64,000 nt of DNA from Prevotellaceae bacterium (GTDB lineage: Bacteria > Bacteroidota > Bacteroidia > Bacteroidales > Paludibacteraceae): contig JAISVR010000032.1 of NCBI GenBank assembly GCA_031271465.1, positions 28,078-92,077 on the forward strand, read 5' to 3'. This document shows, piece by piece, positions 44,393-54,345 of the stretch. The notes beneath the pieces are model-generated. The model saw only the letters and a list, made by a program, of their open reading frames with translations. It searched no databases and was not told the DNA's origin. Position numbers and translations under genes: made by a program. Every line of letters starts with the position of its first letter. Position 1 is the first letter of the stretch.

Positions 44393-45076
44393 ATGAAAAT
44401 ACTAAGCATCTTGCAAGCAGGTATACAGGTAGCAACCAACGAAACTCAGGTAGCCGGTATCGACAGTGAAAATATGTTGTCAATAGTAATGAAAGGCGGT
44501 TGGATTCTTGTACCAATCGCATTCCTTTCGCTTGTGGCTATTTACCTTATTATTGCCAAAACGATACAGATAAATGCCGCGAAAAACAAAAACCAAAGCT
44601 TGACGGACAAGGTGTGCGACCTGCTTATCGAAGGTAAGGTAGACAGCGCGATTGGTATCTGCCAAACTAACCCTAAACCGGCTGCCATAGTGCTTGCCGC
44701 AGGTATTAAAACGCTGGGACACCCCGTGAAAGATATTCAAGATGCTATGGAAGGCGAAGCGCGCCAGCAAATAGACAAGCTCAATAGCGGCATGCAATAT
44801 TTGGGCGTCATTTCGTCTATTGCACCCATGTTGGGTTTCTTGGGAACCATTTTCGGCGTTATTAAAATCTTCTACAGCATTTCGTTGACCGACAATATCA
44901 GCATCGGTATTATCTCCGAAGGTTTGTACGAAAAAATGATTGCTTCCGCAGCAGGTTTGCTCGTGGGGATTATTGCCTACTCGGGTTACCATCTTATCAA
45001 CGCTTCGATAGATAAGGTGGCTTCCGACATCGAAAAACAGGGCAACAAGCTGGTTGCCGCTTTACGGGAAAACTAA
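44393..45076 (+). CDS. exbB: ExbB/TolQ-family proton channel
   Basis: The 227-residue protein has three membrane segments: about 34-53, 142-163 and 183-205. The conserved ExbB block GVISSIAPMLGFLGTIFGVI lies in the second and GLYEKMIASAAGLLVGIIAYSGY in the third. With ExbD it forms the inner-membrane proton channel that powers TonB-dependent outer-membrane transport, or, as TolQ, envelope constriction. exbD follows 27 bp downstream and a tonB gene is convergent, so the ExbB role is favoured. Confidence 0.9.
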   Translation: MKILSILQAGIQVATNETQVAGIDSENMLSIVMKGGWILVPIAFLSLVAIYLIIAKTIQINAAKNKNQSLTDKVCDLLIEGKVDSAIGICQTNPKPAAIVLAAGIKTLGHPVKDIQDAMEGEARQQIDKLNSGMQYLGVISSIAPMLGFLGTIFGVIKIFYSISLTDNISIGIISEGLYEKMIASAAGLLVGIIAYSGYHLINASIDKVASDIEKQGNKLVAALREN

Positions 45077-45103
45077 TCGTTACGCAGACAAAATCTTTAC
45101 GCC

Positions 45104-45502
45104 ATGAGAATATCCAGAAAAAGAGAAGGGCAGCCTGAGGTTTACACCGCTTCGTTGAGCGACATCATGTTTTTCCTGCTGTTGTTTTTCCTCATCATTT
45201 CCACCATGGTCAACCCCTCGGTGATACAGCTGATGCTTCCCAAAGCCTCTGCCAATGTGCAAAAGATGGCAAAGCAAACCCTCAACATTTCCATTACTGC
45301 CGACAAGCAATACTACCTTAACGACAAGCCCATTGCGTTTGAAGAAATCAAGCCCGCCATCGAAGGCATGGTAACGCCAACGGAAGCGGCTACCGTAATT
45401 CTGCGCGCCGACAAATCAATCCAATTACAGGATTTGGTCGATGTGCTCGACATCGGTCATCAGCTTCGTGTAAAAATGATTTTAGCTACCTCGAAAGAGT
45501 AA
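45104..45502 (+). CDS. exbD: ExbD/TolR-family protein
   Basis: The 132-residue protein has a single N-terminal membrane helix with the proton-carrying aspartate in TASLSDIMFFLLLFFLIIS and a periplasmic domain ending DVLDIGHQLRVKMILAT. It partners ExbB. A diverged copy of repeat B lies just after the gene. Confidence 0.9.
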   Translation: MRISRKREGQPEVYTASLSDIMFFLLLFFLIISTMVNPSVIQLMLPKASANVQKMAKQTLNISITADKQYYLNDKPIAFEEIKPAIEGMVTPTEAATVILRADKSIQLQDLVDVLDIGHQLRVKMILATSKE

Positions 45503-45614
45503 GAATAACAGAATACCCTTTATATGTCATTGCGAGCGATAGCGAAGCAATCTCCGTATTTAGGAATGGATTGCTTCGTTCTAATAATTCGATAAACAGA
45601 CTTCCGAAACCCCC
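45503..45614. repeat. Repeat B copy between exbD and tonB (about 45523-45595)
   Basis: TGTCATTGCGAGCGATAGCG and GATTGCTTCGTTCTAA are diverged arms of repeat B. The inverted GAAGCAATC / GATTGCTTC arms fold into a hairpin between the convergent exbD and tonB genes. Confidence 0.65.
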
Positions 45615-46571
45615 TTAGTCCATTTTAAAATTGTAGGTAATTGTCCCGATTACATTGCCCGTAGCTTTGGGGTCGGGGGTAAATTGTTGCGCCCGCGCTT
45701 TCGCACGACATTCGGCGCGTTGATTTTCGTCGGTAATAGTAGTGCCCTGCGCTATGGAAGTAGCTATAACCTTGCCGGTTTTATCTACGGTTATTTGTAC
45801 TATTATTTTGCCTTCCTGCGAGCCTACATATTGCGGTTTAATAAGCGTACCGCGAATGCCGCGCCCTGCCAGCGACCACGAGTTTCCGCCTCCTGCGCCG
45901 CGTCCAAGCGGATTGCCGGGCGATGAACCCGTACCACCGCTTCCGTTGCCGCTGCCAAAGCCGTCGCCACCCGTTCCGGTGCCGCCACCCGAACCACTTC
46001 CTGCACCCACACCGTTGCCAACGCCGCCACCGCTTCCTGCGCCAAAGGCACTTGCAATAGCCGATGCCGCACGGTTTGCCTTAGCTGCATTCTCGGCTGC
46101 CAGTTGCGCCTGCCGCTGTTCTTCAAGCCGTTGCTGGCGGAGAGCTTCCTGTTGACGGAGTTTTTCCAGATTTTTCAGTTTTTCTTCTACCGAAAGATTC
46201 TGAGGAGGAGTTTCTTTTTTGGGAGTTTCCTGTTTTTTTACCACAGGCTTATGGTCGGGTATCTCTATTTCAGAATCATCTATTTGAGACATCACGGGGT
46301 CTTCTGCCGAGCTGCCGTTGTTGCTTTGTATCTCGCTTGCCGGAGGAGGCACGGTAGCATCGGCAAGTACCGGTTCCGAAATCGAACCGCCCGGATTTGC
46401 CGCTCCTGCACCTCCGGCTCCGTCGCCAAACATCACTTCAAGCCCAATCTCTTCCTTGTCGGGAGCAAGCATTGCCTTCGACCCCGAAAAAGTAACGAAA
46501 AACAGTAACAGCAACACCAGTCCGTTGATACCCAACGAACCCAGCACTCCGTATATTTTTGATTTATTCAT
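45615..46571 (-). CDS. tonB: TonB-family energy transducer with Gly-rich spacer
   Basis: The 318-residue protein has an N-terminal membrane helix (LGINGLVLLLLFFVTFSG). A Pro/Lys-rich segment, a Q/E/R-rich coiled coil at about 128-170 and a long Gly/Ser-rich stretch (about 172-232) follow. The C-terminal TonB-like domain has GKIIVQITVDKTGKVIATSI and ends TITYNFKMD. It transmits ExbBD energy to outer-membrane receptors. The layout is unusual in that it faces exbBD instead of following it; a perfect -10 box (46591-46598) gives it its own promoter. Confidence 0.85.
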   Translation of the reverse strand: MNKSKIYGVLGSLGINGLVLLLLFFVTFSGSKAMLAPDKEEIGLEVMFGDGAGGAGAANPGGSISEPVLADATVPPPASEIQSNNGSSAEDPVMSQIDDSEIEIPDHKPVVKKQETPKKETPPQNLSVEEKLKNLEKLRQQEALRQQRLEEQRQAQLAAENAAKANRAASAIASAFGAGSGGGVGNGVGAGSGSGGGTGTGGDGFGSGNGSGGTGSSPGNPLGRGAGGGNSWSLAGRGIRGTLIKPQYVGSQEGKIIVQITVDKTGKVIATSIAQGTTITDENQRAECRAKARAQQFTPDPKATGNVIGTITYNFKMD

Positions 46572-46590
46572 GATAAATTTTTTATCGCCA

Positions 46591-46598
46591 CAAATATA
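46591..46598 (-). promoter_or_regulatory. tonB promoter -10 box
   Basis: The minus strand reads TATATTTG, exact TAnnTTTG, only 19 bp before the ATG at 46571. Confidence 0.6.
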
Positions 46599-46718
46599 AA
46601 TCTTTTTTCCAAGAACAAAAAATAATGGTTCAACTCACATCATGGAATCAAATTTACTCTAATAGATTACAGATTTTTGAATATTAATTCATATTTTTAC
46701 GACTTTAAATTTTCAACC

Positions 46719-48773
46719 ATGAATATAGACATGCTGATAACGCGTAAAAGGCTCACAATGCTTATAAAGGCAGTATTGTTTCTCTGTGCTACTACGCTTA
46801 TTATTCAACTTTTTCCTCGCTACGGATCATTTAAATACCAGTTTGCTATAGGCAAACCATGGGCTTATGAGTTGATAACAGCTCCGTTTGCCCTGCCTAT
46901 TTATAAAGATAAAGCCGAACTGGAAGCCGAGAAGCGCGAATTGCTGCGTAATTTTGAACCTTATTTGAAGATAGATTATGCAATAGTAAAACGGCAAATG
47001 GCACAGCTTCGCGATTCTATGGCGCAACAAGAACATTTGCCAAAGGCATATCAAGAATACATACAGCAACAAATTGAGCAGATTTACCGCACAGGAGTGT
47101 TGACAAGCGATGGTGCCGATAGCTTGTTGCGTAATGGCTATACAACGGTATTGTTAATCGATTCGACACAACATTCTCACCGAAGGAAAATTAAAGATTT
47201 ATTTACGGTAAGAGCGGCTTACGAGCATTTGCTCAACAAGCGTCCGGCATGGGCAAACGAGGAAGTATTGAAATCCATTAATCTCAACTTCTTTCTGACT
47301 GAAAATCTGCATTACGACCATGATCTTTCGGAGCGTAACCGAGCTGACTTCCTGCAACAACTTTCAACTTCTGAGGGCATGATACAGGTGGGCGAACGCA
47401 TTATCGACCGGGGTGAGATTGTTACCAAACGGAGTGCAGCGCTGCTGAATTCGCTTAAAATTGAGCTTGACAAGCAAAAAGGTACTATTGCACAATACAA
47501 CTTGATGTGGGTAGGAGAGATTTTGCTGGTGGGCAGTTTGATGCTGTTATTTTTCCTGTATCTATTGCTGTTCCGACCTAATATTTTCGGCAATACCAAG
47601 CACATTATTTTTCTCCTGATGATGAATTTGCTGATGGTGTCTTTGGCATCGTTTGCCGTAAAAATGGATGCTTTGGATATCTATGTAGTGCCTTTTGCCT
47701 TGTTGCCTATTTTGGTTCGGGTATTCTTCGATTCGCGTACGGCACTGTTTATCCATATAATCACTATTTTGCAAATTTCGCTCATTGTACCCGATGCTTT
47801 TGGGTTTATGCTGTTTCAAATTCCGGTAGGTATGGCTGCCGTTTCAACACTCAAAGACCTTGCACAACGCTCGCAATTGGCAAGCGCGGCAATATTTATC
47901 TTTGTGTGTTATTCCGTTATGTATTTGGGATATAGTTTGTTGATAGAAGGTAATTTTGATGAAATTAAATGGCGAACATTCCTGTCATTTGGCATCAGTT
48001 CGTTTTTGTTGCTGTTCGCCTATGGGTTAATTTATGTGTTTGAAAAAATGTTCGGATTTGTATCCAATGTTACGCTCGTAGAATTATCCAATGTTAATAG
48101 TTCGCTGCTGCAACTATATGCCGAAAAGGCACCCGGTTCGTTCCAACATTCGATGCAGGTGGCAAACCTTGTAACCGAAGCAGCCAAGCGGGTAAACGGC
48201 AATGCGTTGATTGTGCGTATCGGCGCGATTTATCACGACATAGGCAAAATGACTAATCCTATGTATTTTACCGAAAATCAGCTTTCGGGTGTCAATCCGC
48301 TCGAAAAACTCGATTACCGGGAGGCAGCTCAACTTATTATAGGACATGTAGATGAAGGCGTAAAAATAGCCCGCAAGCATAACCTGCCCGGAGTGATTAT
48401 CGACTTTATTCGCACGCATCATGGCGAAAGTGTTACCCGATATTTCTATAATTCATTCAAAAACCGATTTCCCGATGCAGCAGTGGACGAAAGTGTTTTT
48501 CGTTACAAAGGACCTGCGCCATGGACGAAAGAACAGGCAATACTCATGATGGCAGATGCCGTTGAAGCTACTTCGCGGAGCCTGTCCAAATACTCGGACG
48601 AAAGCATCGACAACATGGTTGATACAATTATCGACAAACAGATTTCCGACGGATTGTTTCGCCATGCTAAAATCACTTTTATGGATGTGGAAACCGTGAA
48701 GTCGGTATTTAAGGAAAAATTGAAAACCATTTACCACACCCGAATTAGTTATCCCGAACTTAAACAACAATAA
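46719..48773 (+). CDS. PgpH-type 7TM receptor with HD phosphodiesterase domain
   Basis: The 684-residue protein has one N-terminal membrane helix, an extracytoplasmic 7TMR-HDED-like region (about 45-250), then a cluster of about seven membrane spans (about 265-455). A cytoplasmic HD domain has FQHSMQVANLVTEAAKRV and IGAIYHDIGKMTNP, the metal-binding H...HD pair. PgpH proteins hydrolyse cyclic di-AMP. ATG 46719 is chosen because the longer frame from 46677 adds residues without support. Confidence 0.9.
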   Translation: MNIDMLITRKRLTMLIKAVLFLCATTLIIQLFPRYGSFKYQFAIGKPWAYELITAPFALPIYKDKAELEAEKRELLRNFEPYLKIDYAIVKRQMAQLRDSMAQQEHLPKAYQEYIQQQIEQIYRTGVLTSDGADSLLRNGYTTVLLIDSTQHSHRRKIKDLFTVRAAYEHLLNKRPAWANEEVLKSINLNFFLTENLHYDHDLSERNRADFLQQLSTSEGMIQVGERIIDRGEIVTKRSAALLNSLKIELDKQKGTIAQYNLMWVGEILLVGSLMLLFFLYLLLFRPNIFGNTKHIIFLLMMNLLMVSLASFAVKMDALDIYVVPFALLPILVRVFFDSRTALFIHIITILQISLIVPDAFGFMLFQIPVGMAAVSTLKDLAQRSQLASAAIFIFVCYSVMYLGYSLLIEGNFDEIKWRTFLSFGISSFLLLFAYGLIYVFEKMFGFVSNVTLVELSNVNSSLLQLYAEKAPGSFQHSMQVANLVTEAAKRVNGNALIVRIGAIYHDIGKMTNPMYFTENQLSGVNPLEKLDYREAAQLIIGHVDEGVKIARKHNLPGVIIDFIRTHHGESVTRYFYNSFKNRFPDAAVDESVFRYKGPAPWTKEQAILMMADAVEATSRSLSKYSDESIDNMVDTIIDKQISDGLFRHAKITFMDVETVKSVFKEKLKTIYHTRISYPELKQQ

Positions 48774-48783
48774 ACATCGTTGT

Positions 48784-50943
48784 ATGAAGAAAATTATCTG
48801 TATATACCTGTCGTTCGTTTGTTTGCTTGCAAGCCAACAGATTGTTGCACAGGAAACACCCGCCGGAAGCATTGCTCCACTCAACCCCAAATATGTACAA
48901 TTTATAAAACGAGGCGGACAAGCTCAGGGTTATATTCCCTCGTCGTTGCAATACTTCTTTGGCAATGCGACAGAGAAACGCGATGCTGAAGCTCTACCTG
49001 CTCAATACGACACTCGAAATGTAGCTGTGCTTACTGCTCCTCGTAATCAGGGAAATGCAAACACATGTTGGGGCTTTGCCACGCTTGACGCAGTGCAAGC
49101 TTCGTGGGCGCGAATGGGATTTCAAACCACCGACTACTCGGTAGAAAATATTGTAAATTGTCATGGATACGATGTAACTAAAAATGAAGGCGGAAACGAA
49201 GACTTGGCTATTGCCTATCTGTCGCGTTTTGCAGGTCCGGTATACGAAACATCCGACCCTTATATTAATTCCACCGAAGGAACTTGCAAGCAAATTACCA
49301 AAGTCGATAAAGCGGGAATTGTATCTGCTGCGTGGCGTATCCCGAAAGACATCAATATTATCAAACAAATGGTTGTTGACCACGGCGCAGTATTCACAGC
49401 CATGACCAGAGCTGGATTATTAAACCTGAACTATTTCAATCCTGCCACAAGTGCCTCGTTTATACCCGAAGGAAGCGCGGAAGAATCGAACCATGCAAGT
49501 ACAATTATAGGCTGGGACGATACTTATGCACGGGAGAATTTCAGTGCAGCCAACCGTCCCGTAGCCAACGGCGCATGGATATTGAAAGGTACCGACGGCG
49601 CGAATAGATACGAGCAAGGCTATTTTTATGTTTCATACGAAGATAAACTTGTAGGGAGCGATTTAGCTGTTTATCCCCAACGAATGGAACCGGAACAGAT
49701 AGATTCATTGTATTACTACGACCGTCTTGGGCAAACAGGTTCGTATGGTTGGACAAATATCGACACGGCGTATACGCTGCACAAATTTGCCGCGCCGGAA
49801 TGGCAAAGCATTACCGCAGTTGGTGTAAACACCGCAGTTGCCAATACTACGGTGGACATCGAAATTTATAGCAAAAAGGACGGGAATGCGCTGTCCGGCT
49901 TATTGTTTTCTAAAAAAGACTTATTGGTCGAACACCCCGGCTATCAATCATTCCCTGTCGATACAGATGTTGAAGTTATCGGGCAATTTTATATAAGAAT
50001 AAAATATAAAACGCCGGGCTATCATTACCCCATTCCAATAGAAATGGCGATAGAGCGAGCTACACCCGAAGTTATGCCCGTTGGTTATCAATGGATAACC
50101 TATGCCGACAAAAGCAGTTGGCTGCCCGTAGGTAGTAATTCGGATGAAAATTTCAATATCTGCCTTAAAGTGTACACAAAAAATATCCCCAACCGTCCCA
50201 AATGCGCATCGTACGACGATATTGAAAACGCGAAGGAATTGCAGCTTGAAACACTCGAAGGTTCGTTTTCCAACGAATGTGCTACCGTGCAAGCCAACGA
50301 ACCGCATCCTGTCGAAGCTACCAACTGCACGGTACAAAACGGTTGGTGTCCGGGCGAAGCAAAACTTGACGCTACACTGTGGTTTAAATTTAAAGCTCCG
50401 GCAAGCGGCGGGGTACAAATTCTCAGTTTAGGTTTCGATACCCAAATCGCTCTCTACGATGCCATTGCAACAGGAACTTATACCGATATTATAAGTGGAA
50501 ATTCTGCAAACTACCGTCTGCTGGCTGCCAACGACGATGCAAGCGATACGGAAGCTGCCGCTACGATTATGCCCATAGGCGGACTCACTCCCGATAAATA
50601 CTATTGGATTCAACTCGACGGGTCGTTTGGCGGAGTTACAGGCGATGCCTACATCCTTGTAAGCAGCGCCAATGTAACAGCGGTGGGCGAGGCGCAGCAA
50701 AACAAGCAGCCTTTTGTGGTAAATCCGGTTAAAGACGGCATACTCAGCATCGGCAATGCGCAGAAAATAAAACAACTGAGCATTTTCGATCTTGCCGGAC
50801 AACCGGTTAAAGAATTATCTTTTGCAAACAATACGGCTGAAAACACGCTTCGCATCGACCTTTCGGAACTTGCCAAAGGCAGTTACATAATAAAGATGCA
50901 AAACGGAAACGCTGTGCTTGGAACAAAAATCTTTGTTTGGTAG
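48784..50943 (+). CDS. Secreted papain-like (C1) protease with T9SS sorting domain
   Basis: The 719-residue protein has a signal peptide (to about residue 22). The papain-like domain shows Q89 and nucleophile C95 in RNQGNANTCWGFAT and H237 in ESNHASTIIGWDD. The usual Asn-Ser-Trp after the histidine is replaced by WILKGTDG (residues 265-272), so the third catalytic residue looks lost or shifted. A lectin-like C1-associated segment, a beta-rich domain (about 475-635) and a C-terminal T9SS type A sorting domain (LSIFDLAGQPVKEL...GSYIIKMQNG...IFVW) follow. It is a probable cargo for PorU. Confidence 0.87.
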   Translation: MKKIICIYLSFVCLLASQQIVAQETPAGSIAPLNPKYVQFIKRGGQAQGYIPSSLQYFFGNATEKRDAEALPAQYDTRNVAVLTAPRNQGNANTCWGFATLDAVQASWARMGFQTTDYSVENIVNCHGYDVTKNEGGNEDLAIAYLSRFAGPVYETSDPYINSTEGTCKQITKVDKAGIVSAAWRIPKDINIIKQMVVDHGAVFTAMTRAGLLNLNYFNPATSASFIPEGSAEESNHASTIIGWDDTYARENFSAANRPVANGAWILKGTDGANRYEQGYFYVSYEDKLVGSDLAVYPQRMEPEQIDSLYYYDRLGQTGSYGWTNIDTAYTLHKFAAPEWQSITAVGVNTAVANTTVDIEIYSKKDGNALSGLLFSKKDLLVEHPGYQSFPVDTDVEVIGQFYIRIKYKTPGYHYPIPIEMAIERATPEVMPVGYQWITYADKSSWLPVGSNSDENFNICLKVYTKNIPNRPKCASYDDIENAKELQLETLEGSFSNECATVQANEPHPVEATNCTVQNGWCPGEAKLDATLWFKFKAPASGGVQILSLGFDTQIALYDAIATGTYTDIISGNSANYRLLAANDDASDTEAAATIMPIGGLTPDKYYWIQLDGSFGGVTGDAYILVSSANVTAVGEAQQNKQPFVVNPVKDGILSIGNAQKIKQLSIFDLAGQPVKELSFANNTAENTLRIDLSELAKGSYIIKMQNGNAVLGTKIFVW

Positions 50944-50970
50944 GAAAATACTGTGCGAAAAAACTACGAG

Positions 50971-53874
50971 ATGAATACATTTCTTCGCCAGGTAGCCGGC
51001 GATTTATTGTTACGCTACGGCAATAATCTGTCCGATGTTACGGTGGTATTTCCAAACCGTCGTGCCCGTTTGTTTTTCAACGAATATTTGTGCGCCGCCT
51101 CCGAAGTTCCCGTGTGGGCGCCCCGTTATGCTTCGATAGACGAATTGTTTAGCCGGGCTTCCGGCTTGCAACTTGCCGACCCGTTTAAGTTGCTTGTCGA
51201 GTTGTACAACACCTATACTGCGGTATATAACCGTACACATCCGACTGTTGCTGCCGAAACTTTCGACGAATTTTATTTCTTCGGGGAAATACTGTTGAAC
51301 GATTTCAACGATGTGGATAAGAATCTGGTAAACGATATGGCATTGTTTTCCAATTTAGCAGAATTAGACAAACTCAAAGACCATTTCGAGCACTTGGAAT
51401 CTGCGCAATGGGAACTTATACAGCGTTTTTTCAAAGACATCAATACCAACCGCACTCAGCTCAAAGAAGCTTTTTTATCCATTTGGAATATATTGGGAAT
51501 GGTTTACAGTGAGTTTCGACAAAAACTTTTTTCCGAAAATATTGCCTACGAAGGCATGCTCTACCGCACGGTGGTAGAAGAAATACAACGCGAAGGCACA
51601 GCGCGATTCTCACAAGAAAAATACATCTTCGTTGGGTTCAATGTATTGACCGAATGCGAAAAAGCCTTGTTCCGCATGTTGAAAGCCGACGGGAAAGCCC
51701 TTTTTTATTGGGATTTCGACGATTATTACATGAGCGAAACGCAGGAAGCAGGCAGATTTATGCGCGATAACCTGCGTTGTTTCGGCAACGATTTGCCTGC
51801 GACGGAGGTAGGAACTTCCAATTTTCTTTCGTCGAAAAAATCATTGACAATAGTAGAAAGTTCGTCCGAAACAGCACAGTCGGGATACCTTCCCCTGTGG
51901 CTCAACGAAGTGGATTACGAGGAACGCGATGCCGTGCCCGATACCGCCATTGTGCTTTGCAATGAGCAAAACCTGCAAGCCGTGATGCACGCCCTGCCTG
52001 CCAAAACGGCTCACGGCAATTCGATTACGGCAAACATCACCATGGGCTTTCCGCTTGTGCAAACACCTGTATACAGCTTGATTACCGCTTTGGCAGATTT
52101 GCAATTACGAGGCACCGATGCAACAAACCGACGATTCCGATACAATTTTGTATTGCCTGTATTGCACCATCCGTATGTTCGGTTGCTTTCGTCTGAGGCA
52201 TCGAAGGTACAGGAAGAAATCACAAAGAGTAATAATTTTTTCCCCACGGCAGACGAATTACGCCTACCGCAAGTTTTCTGCCCCTGCAAAAGTGTGGAAG
52301 ATTTATCGGCATATTTGGTTGATATGGTGCGCAAAGTGGCGCAGCGATACGGAGAGCAGGATACTGAAAAAGATAGTTTTAGCCAGCTTTACGAAGAAAG
52401 CCTTTTCCGCGCCTTCCAAACCTTAAATCGCTTAAACGACCTCATAGCGAAAGGTGATTTGCAACTCAAAGAAGCCACTTATGTGAGCTTATTAAAACGC
52501 CTGTTGGGTGGAATATCGATTCCTTTTCACGGCGAACCGGCGCGCGGCTTGCAACTCATGGGCGTACTCGAAACGCGAAATATGGATTTCCGAAATGTGC
52601 TTCTAATGAGTGTAAACGAAGGCGTAATGCCCAAGTCGGACAATGAATCGTCGTTTATTCCCCATTTTATCCGCAAGGCATTTGGCATGAGTACTGTTGA
52701 GCATCAGGATTCGCTTTACGCTTACCATTTTTATCGCTTGCTGCAACGGGCTGAAAATGTTGTGCTTATTTATAACTCGGCAAACGCTCAAACGGGTAAA
52801 ATGGAGAAAAGCCGTTACTTGTTGCAATTGCTCACCGAAAGTGGCTTGCCCATACGGCGCGTAAACCTGCAAACCGAAATGCATCCGCATCGGGCACAGC
52901 CTTTACGGGTAGAAAAAACCGACGGATTGCTCGATAAGATGCGTCGGCAATACGATTTCTCACTTAATGCGGACGCGCAAAGCCTTTCGCCTTCGGCTTT
53001 GAACAACTATATGGACTGTTCGCTGCGGTTTTATCTTCATCATATCGAAAAAATAAAACCGCCTAAGGAATTAAGCGACGAGCTGGATAATTCGGTGCTC
53101 GGACGAGTGTTTCATAAGGCGGTGGAACTTATTTATCGTGAAATAGGCAGAGTGGAGCAGGAACAGGGTAAGGCTTTCCCTGCGTTTGTGGTGAGTAGTG
53201 AAATGATAGAAGGTTTTTTGAAAATCTCCGCGCGGATTGAACGGGCGATTGAACGGGCGTTCGACGAAGAGTTTTTCGGCAATCGAGCGGTACCCCGCAG
53301 TCGTTATAACGGCGAGCAATTAGTATATTTCGGTGTGGTAAAACAATTTGTACGCCGCTTGCTTGAAATTGATAAAACCTATGCGCCGTTCACTATTGAG
53401 GCGTTGGAACAACCGGTAGAACAAGATATTGCAATAAACGGCATGCAGCTCCGCGTGGGTGGTATTGTGGACAGGATAGACAGCAAAGCCGGCGTATTGC
53501 GCGTGGTAGACTACAAAACGGGCGGTTATCCGAAAGAGGTGAGCGAAATGGACAAACTTTTTGAGTCCGGCAAAGACCGCGCAAACTACATTTTTCAGGC
53601 GTTTTTGTATTCGTCTATTTTGGTAAAAAAACAAACGCAAGCCGTACAGCCTGCGCTCGTTTATATACAGAAAGCTACCGACACTGCCGATTATTCGCCT
53701 GCGATAACTTGGGCAAAAGAACCGATACAGGATTTCCGCGAGTTGGCAGAGGAGTTTGAAACTGCCCTGCACAAAAAGCTTGCCGAAGTCTTCAACCCTT
53801 CCATAGCTTTTACTCAAACCGAAAATACGAAAGTTTGCGAGTATTGCGACTTCCGTGAAATGTGCGGGAGATAA
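50971..53874 (+). CDS. AddB-like PD-(D/E)XK nuclease
   Basis: The 967-residue protein resembles the AddB/RexB side of bacterial recombination nucleases. Its C-terminal nuclease domain has VGGIVDRIDS and LRVVDYKTGGYP (metal-binding aspartates and catalytic lysine). Four cysteines, one in NYMDCSLRFYL and three in VCEYCDFREMCGR, would bind a [4Fe-4S] cluster as in AddB. The N-terminal part resembles an inactive helicase. An AddA-like helicase partner is not in the window. The longer frame from 50953 is not needed. Confidence 0.85.
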   Translation: MNTFLRQVAGDLLLRYGNNLSDVTVVFPNRRARLFFNEYLCAASEVPVWAPRYASIDELFSRASGLQLADPFKLLVELYNTYTAVYNRTHPTVAAETFDEFYFFGEILLNDFNDVDKNLVNDMALFSNLAELDKLKDHFEHLESAQWELIQRFFKDINTNRTQLKEAFLSIWNILGMVYSEFRQKLFSENIAYEGMLYRTVVEEIQREGTARFSQEKYIFVGFNVLTECEKALFRMLKADGKALFYWDFDDYYMSETQEAGRFMRDNLRCFGNDLPATEVGTSNFLSSKKSLTIVESSSETAQSGYLPLWLNEVDYEERDAVPDTAIVLCNEQNLQAVMHALPAKTAHGNSITANITMGFPLVQTPVYSLITALADLQLRGTDATNRRFRYNFVLPVLHHPYVRLLSSEASKVQEEITKSNNFFPTADELRLPQVFCPCKSVEDLSAYLVDMVRKVAQRYGEQDTEKDSFSQLYEESLFRAFQTLNRLNDLIAKGDLQLKEATYVSLLKRLLGGISIPFHGEPARGLQLMGVLETRNMDFRNVLLMSVNEGVMPKSDNESSFIPHFIRKAFGMSTVEHQDSLYAYHFYRLLQRAENVVLIYNSANAQTGKMEKSRYLLQLLTESGLPIRRVNLQTEMHPHRAQPLRVEKTDGLLDKMRRQYDFSLNADAQSLSPSALNNYMDCSLRFYLHHIEKIKPPKELSDELDNSVLGRVFHKAVELIYREIGRVEQEQGKAFPAFVVSSEMIEGFLKISARIERAIERAFDEEFFGNRAVPRSRYNGEQLVYFGVVKQFVRRLLEIDKTYAPFTIEALEQPVEQDIAINGMQLRVGGIVDRIDSKAGVLRVVDYKTGGYPKEVSEMDKLFESGKDRANYIFQAFLYSSILVKKQTQAVQPALVYIQKATDTADYSPAITWAKEPIQDFRELAEEFETALHKKLAEVFNPSIAFTQTENTKVCEYCDFREMCGR

Positions 53875-53880
53875 ATGCGT

Positions 53881-54330
53881 TTACTGAACCGCTTTCGGTT
53901 TTCGCCCGAAGCAATGTTCCTCGATAAGAGCTTTCAACTCTTCTTTCGATTTTTTACCTACGGAAAGAAAATAAGGCGTTTTATTGTCGCGGATAAATAC
54001 CAACGCGGGTATATTGGTAATTTTGAACGCATCGGTAATGTCGGGTTCCTTATCTACATCGATGCCGTAAATGGTAATTTGGTCGCCGTATTCGGCTTGC
54101 AGTTCGAGCAGCAGCGGATGAATTTCCTTACAGGGTTTACACCACACGGCGTTGAAGTCGATAACAATGGCTTTCGATCCGCCCAGATAGTTGAATTTCT
54201 TACTTTTTTTGAAATCCCATACTTCGGCTGTAAATTTTTTCTTGTTAAGCGCGGGCAATTTCGTTGTTTGTGCTGTGGCTCCAATTCCAATCATCGAAAT
54301 GAGTAAGAGCAATGACGCGATTTTTTTCAT
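53881..54330 (-). CDS. Exported thioredoxin-like protein
   Basis: The 149-residue protein has a signal peptide (MKKIASLLLLISMIGIGATA) and a thioredoxin fold with active site WCKPCK (C64, C67). The cis-proline segment is TNIPALVFIRD. It probably acts in periplasmic disulfide chemistry. A lipoprotein gene lies 15 bp upstream in the same direction. Confidence 0.88.
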   Translation of the reverse strand: MKKIASLLLLISMIGIGATAQTTKLPALNKKKFTAEVWDFKKSKKFNYLGGSKAIVIDFNAVWCKPCKEIHPLLLELQAEYGDQITIYGIDVDKEPDITDAFKITNIPALVFIRDNKTPYFLSVGKKSKEELKALIEEHCFGRKPKAVQ

Positions 54331-54345
54331 GTTTATTTTTCCTGA

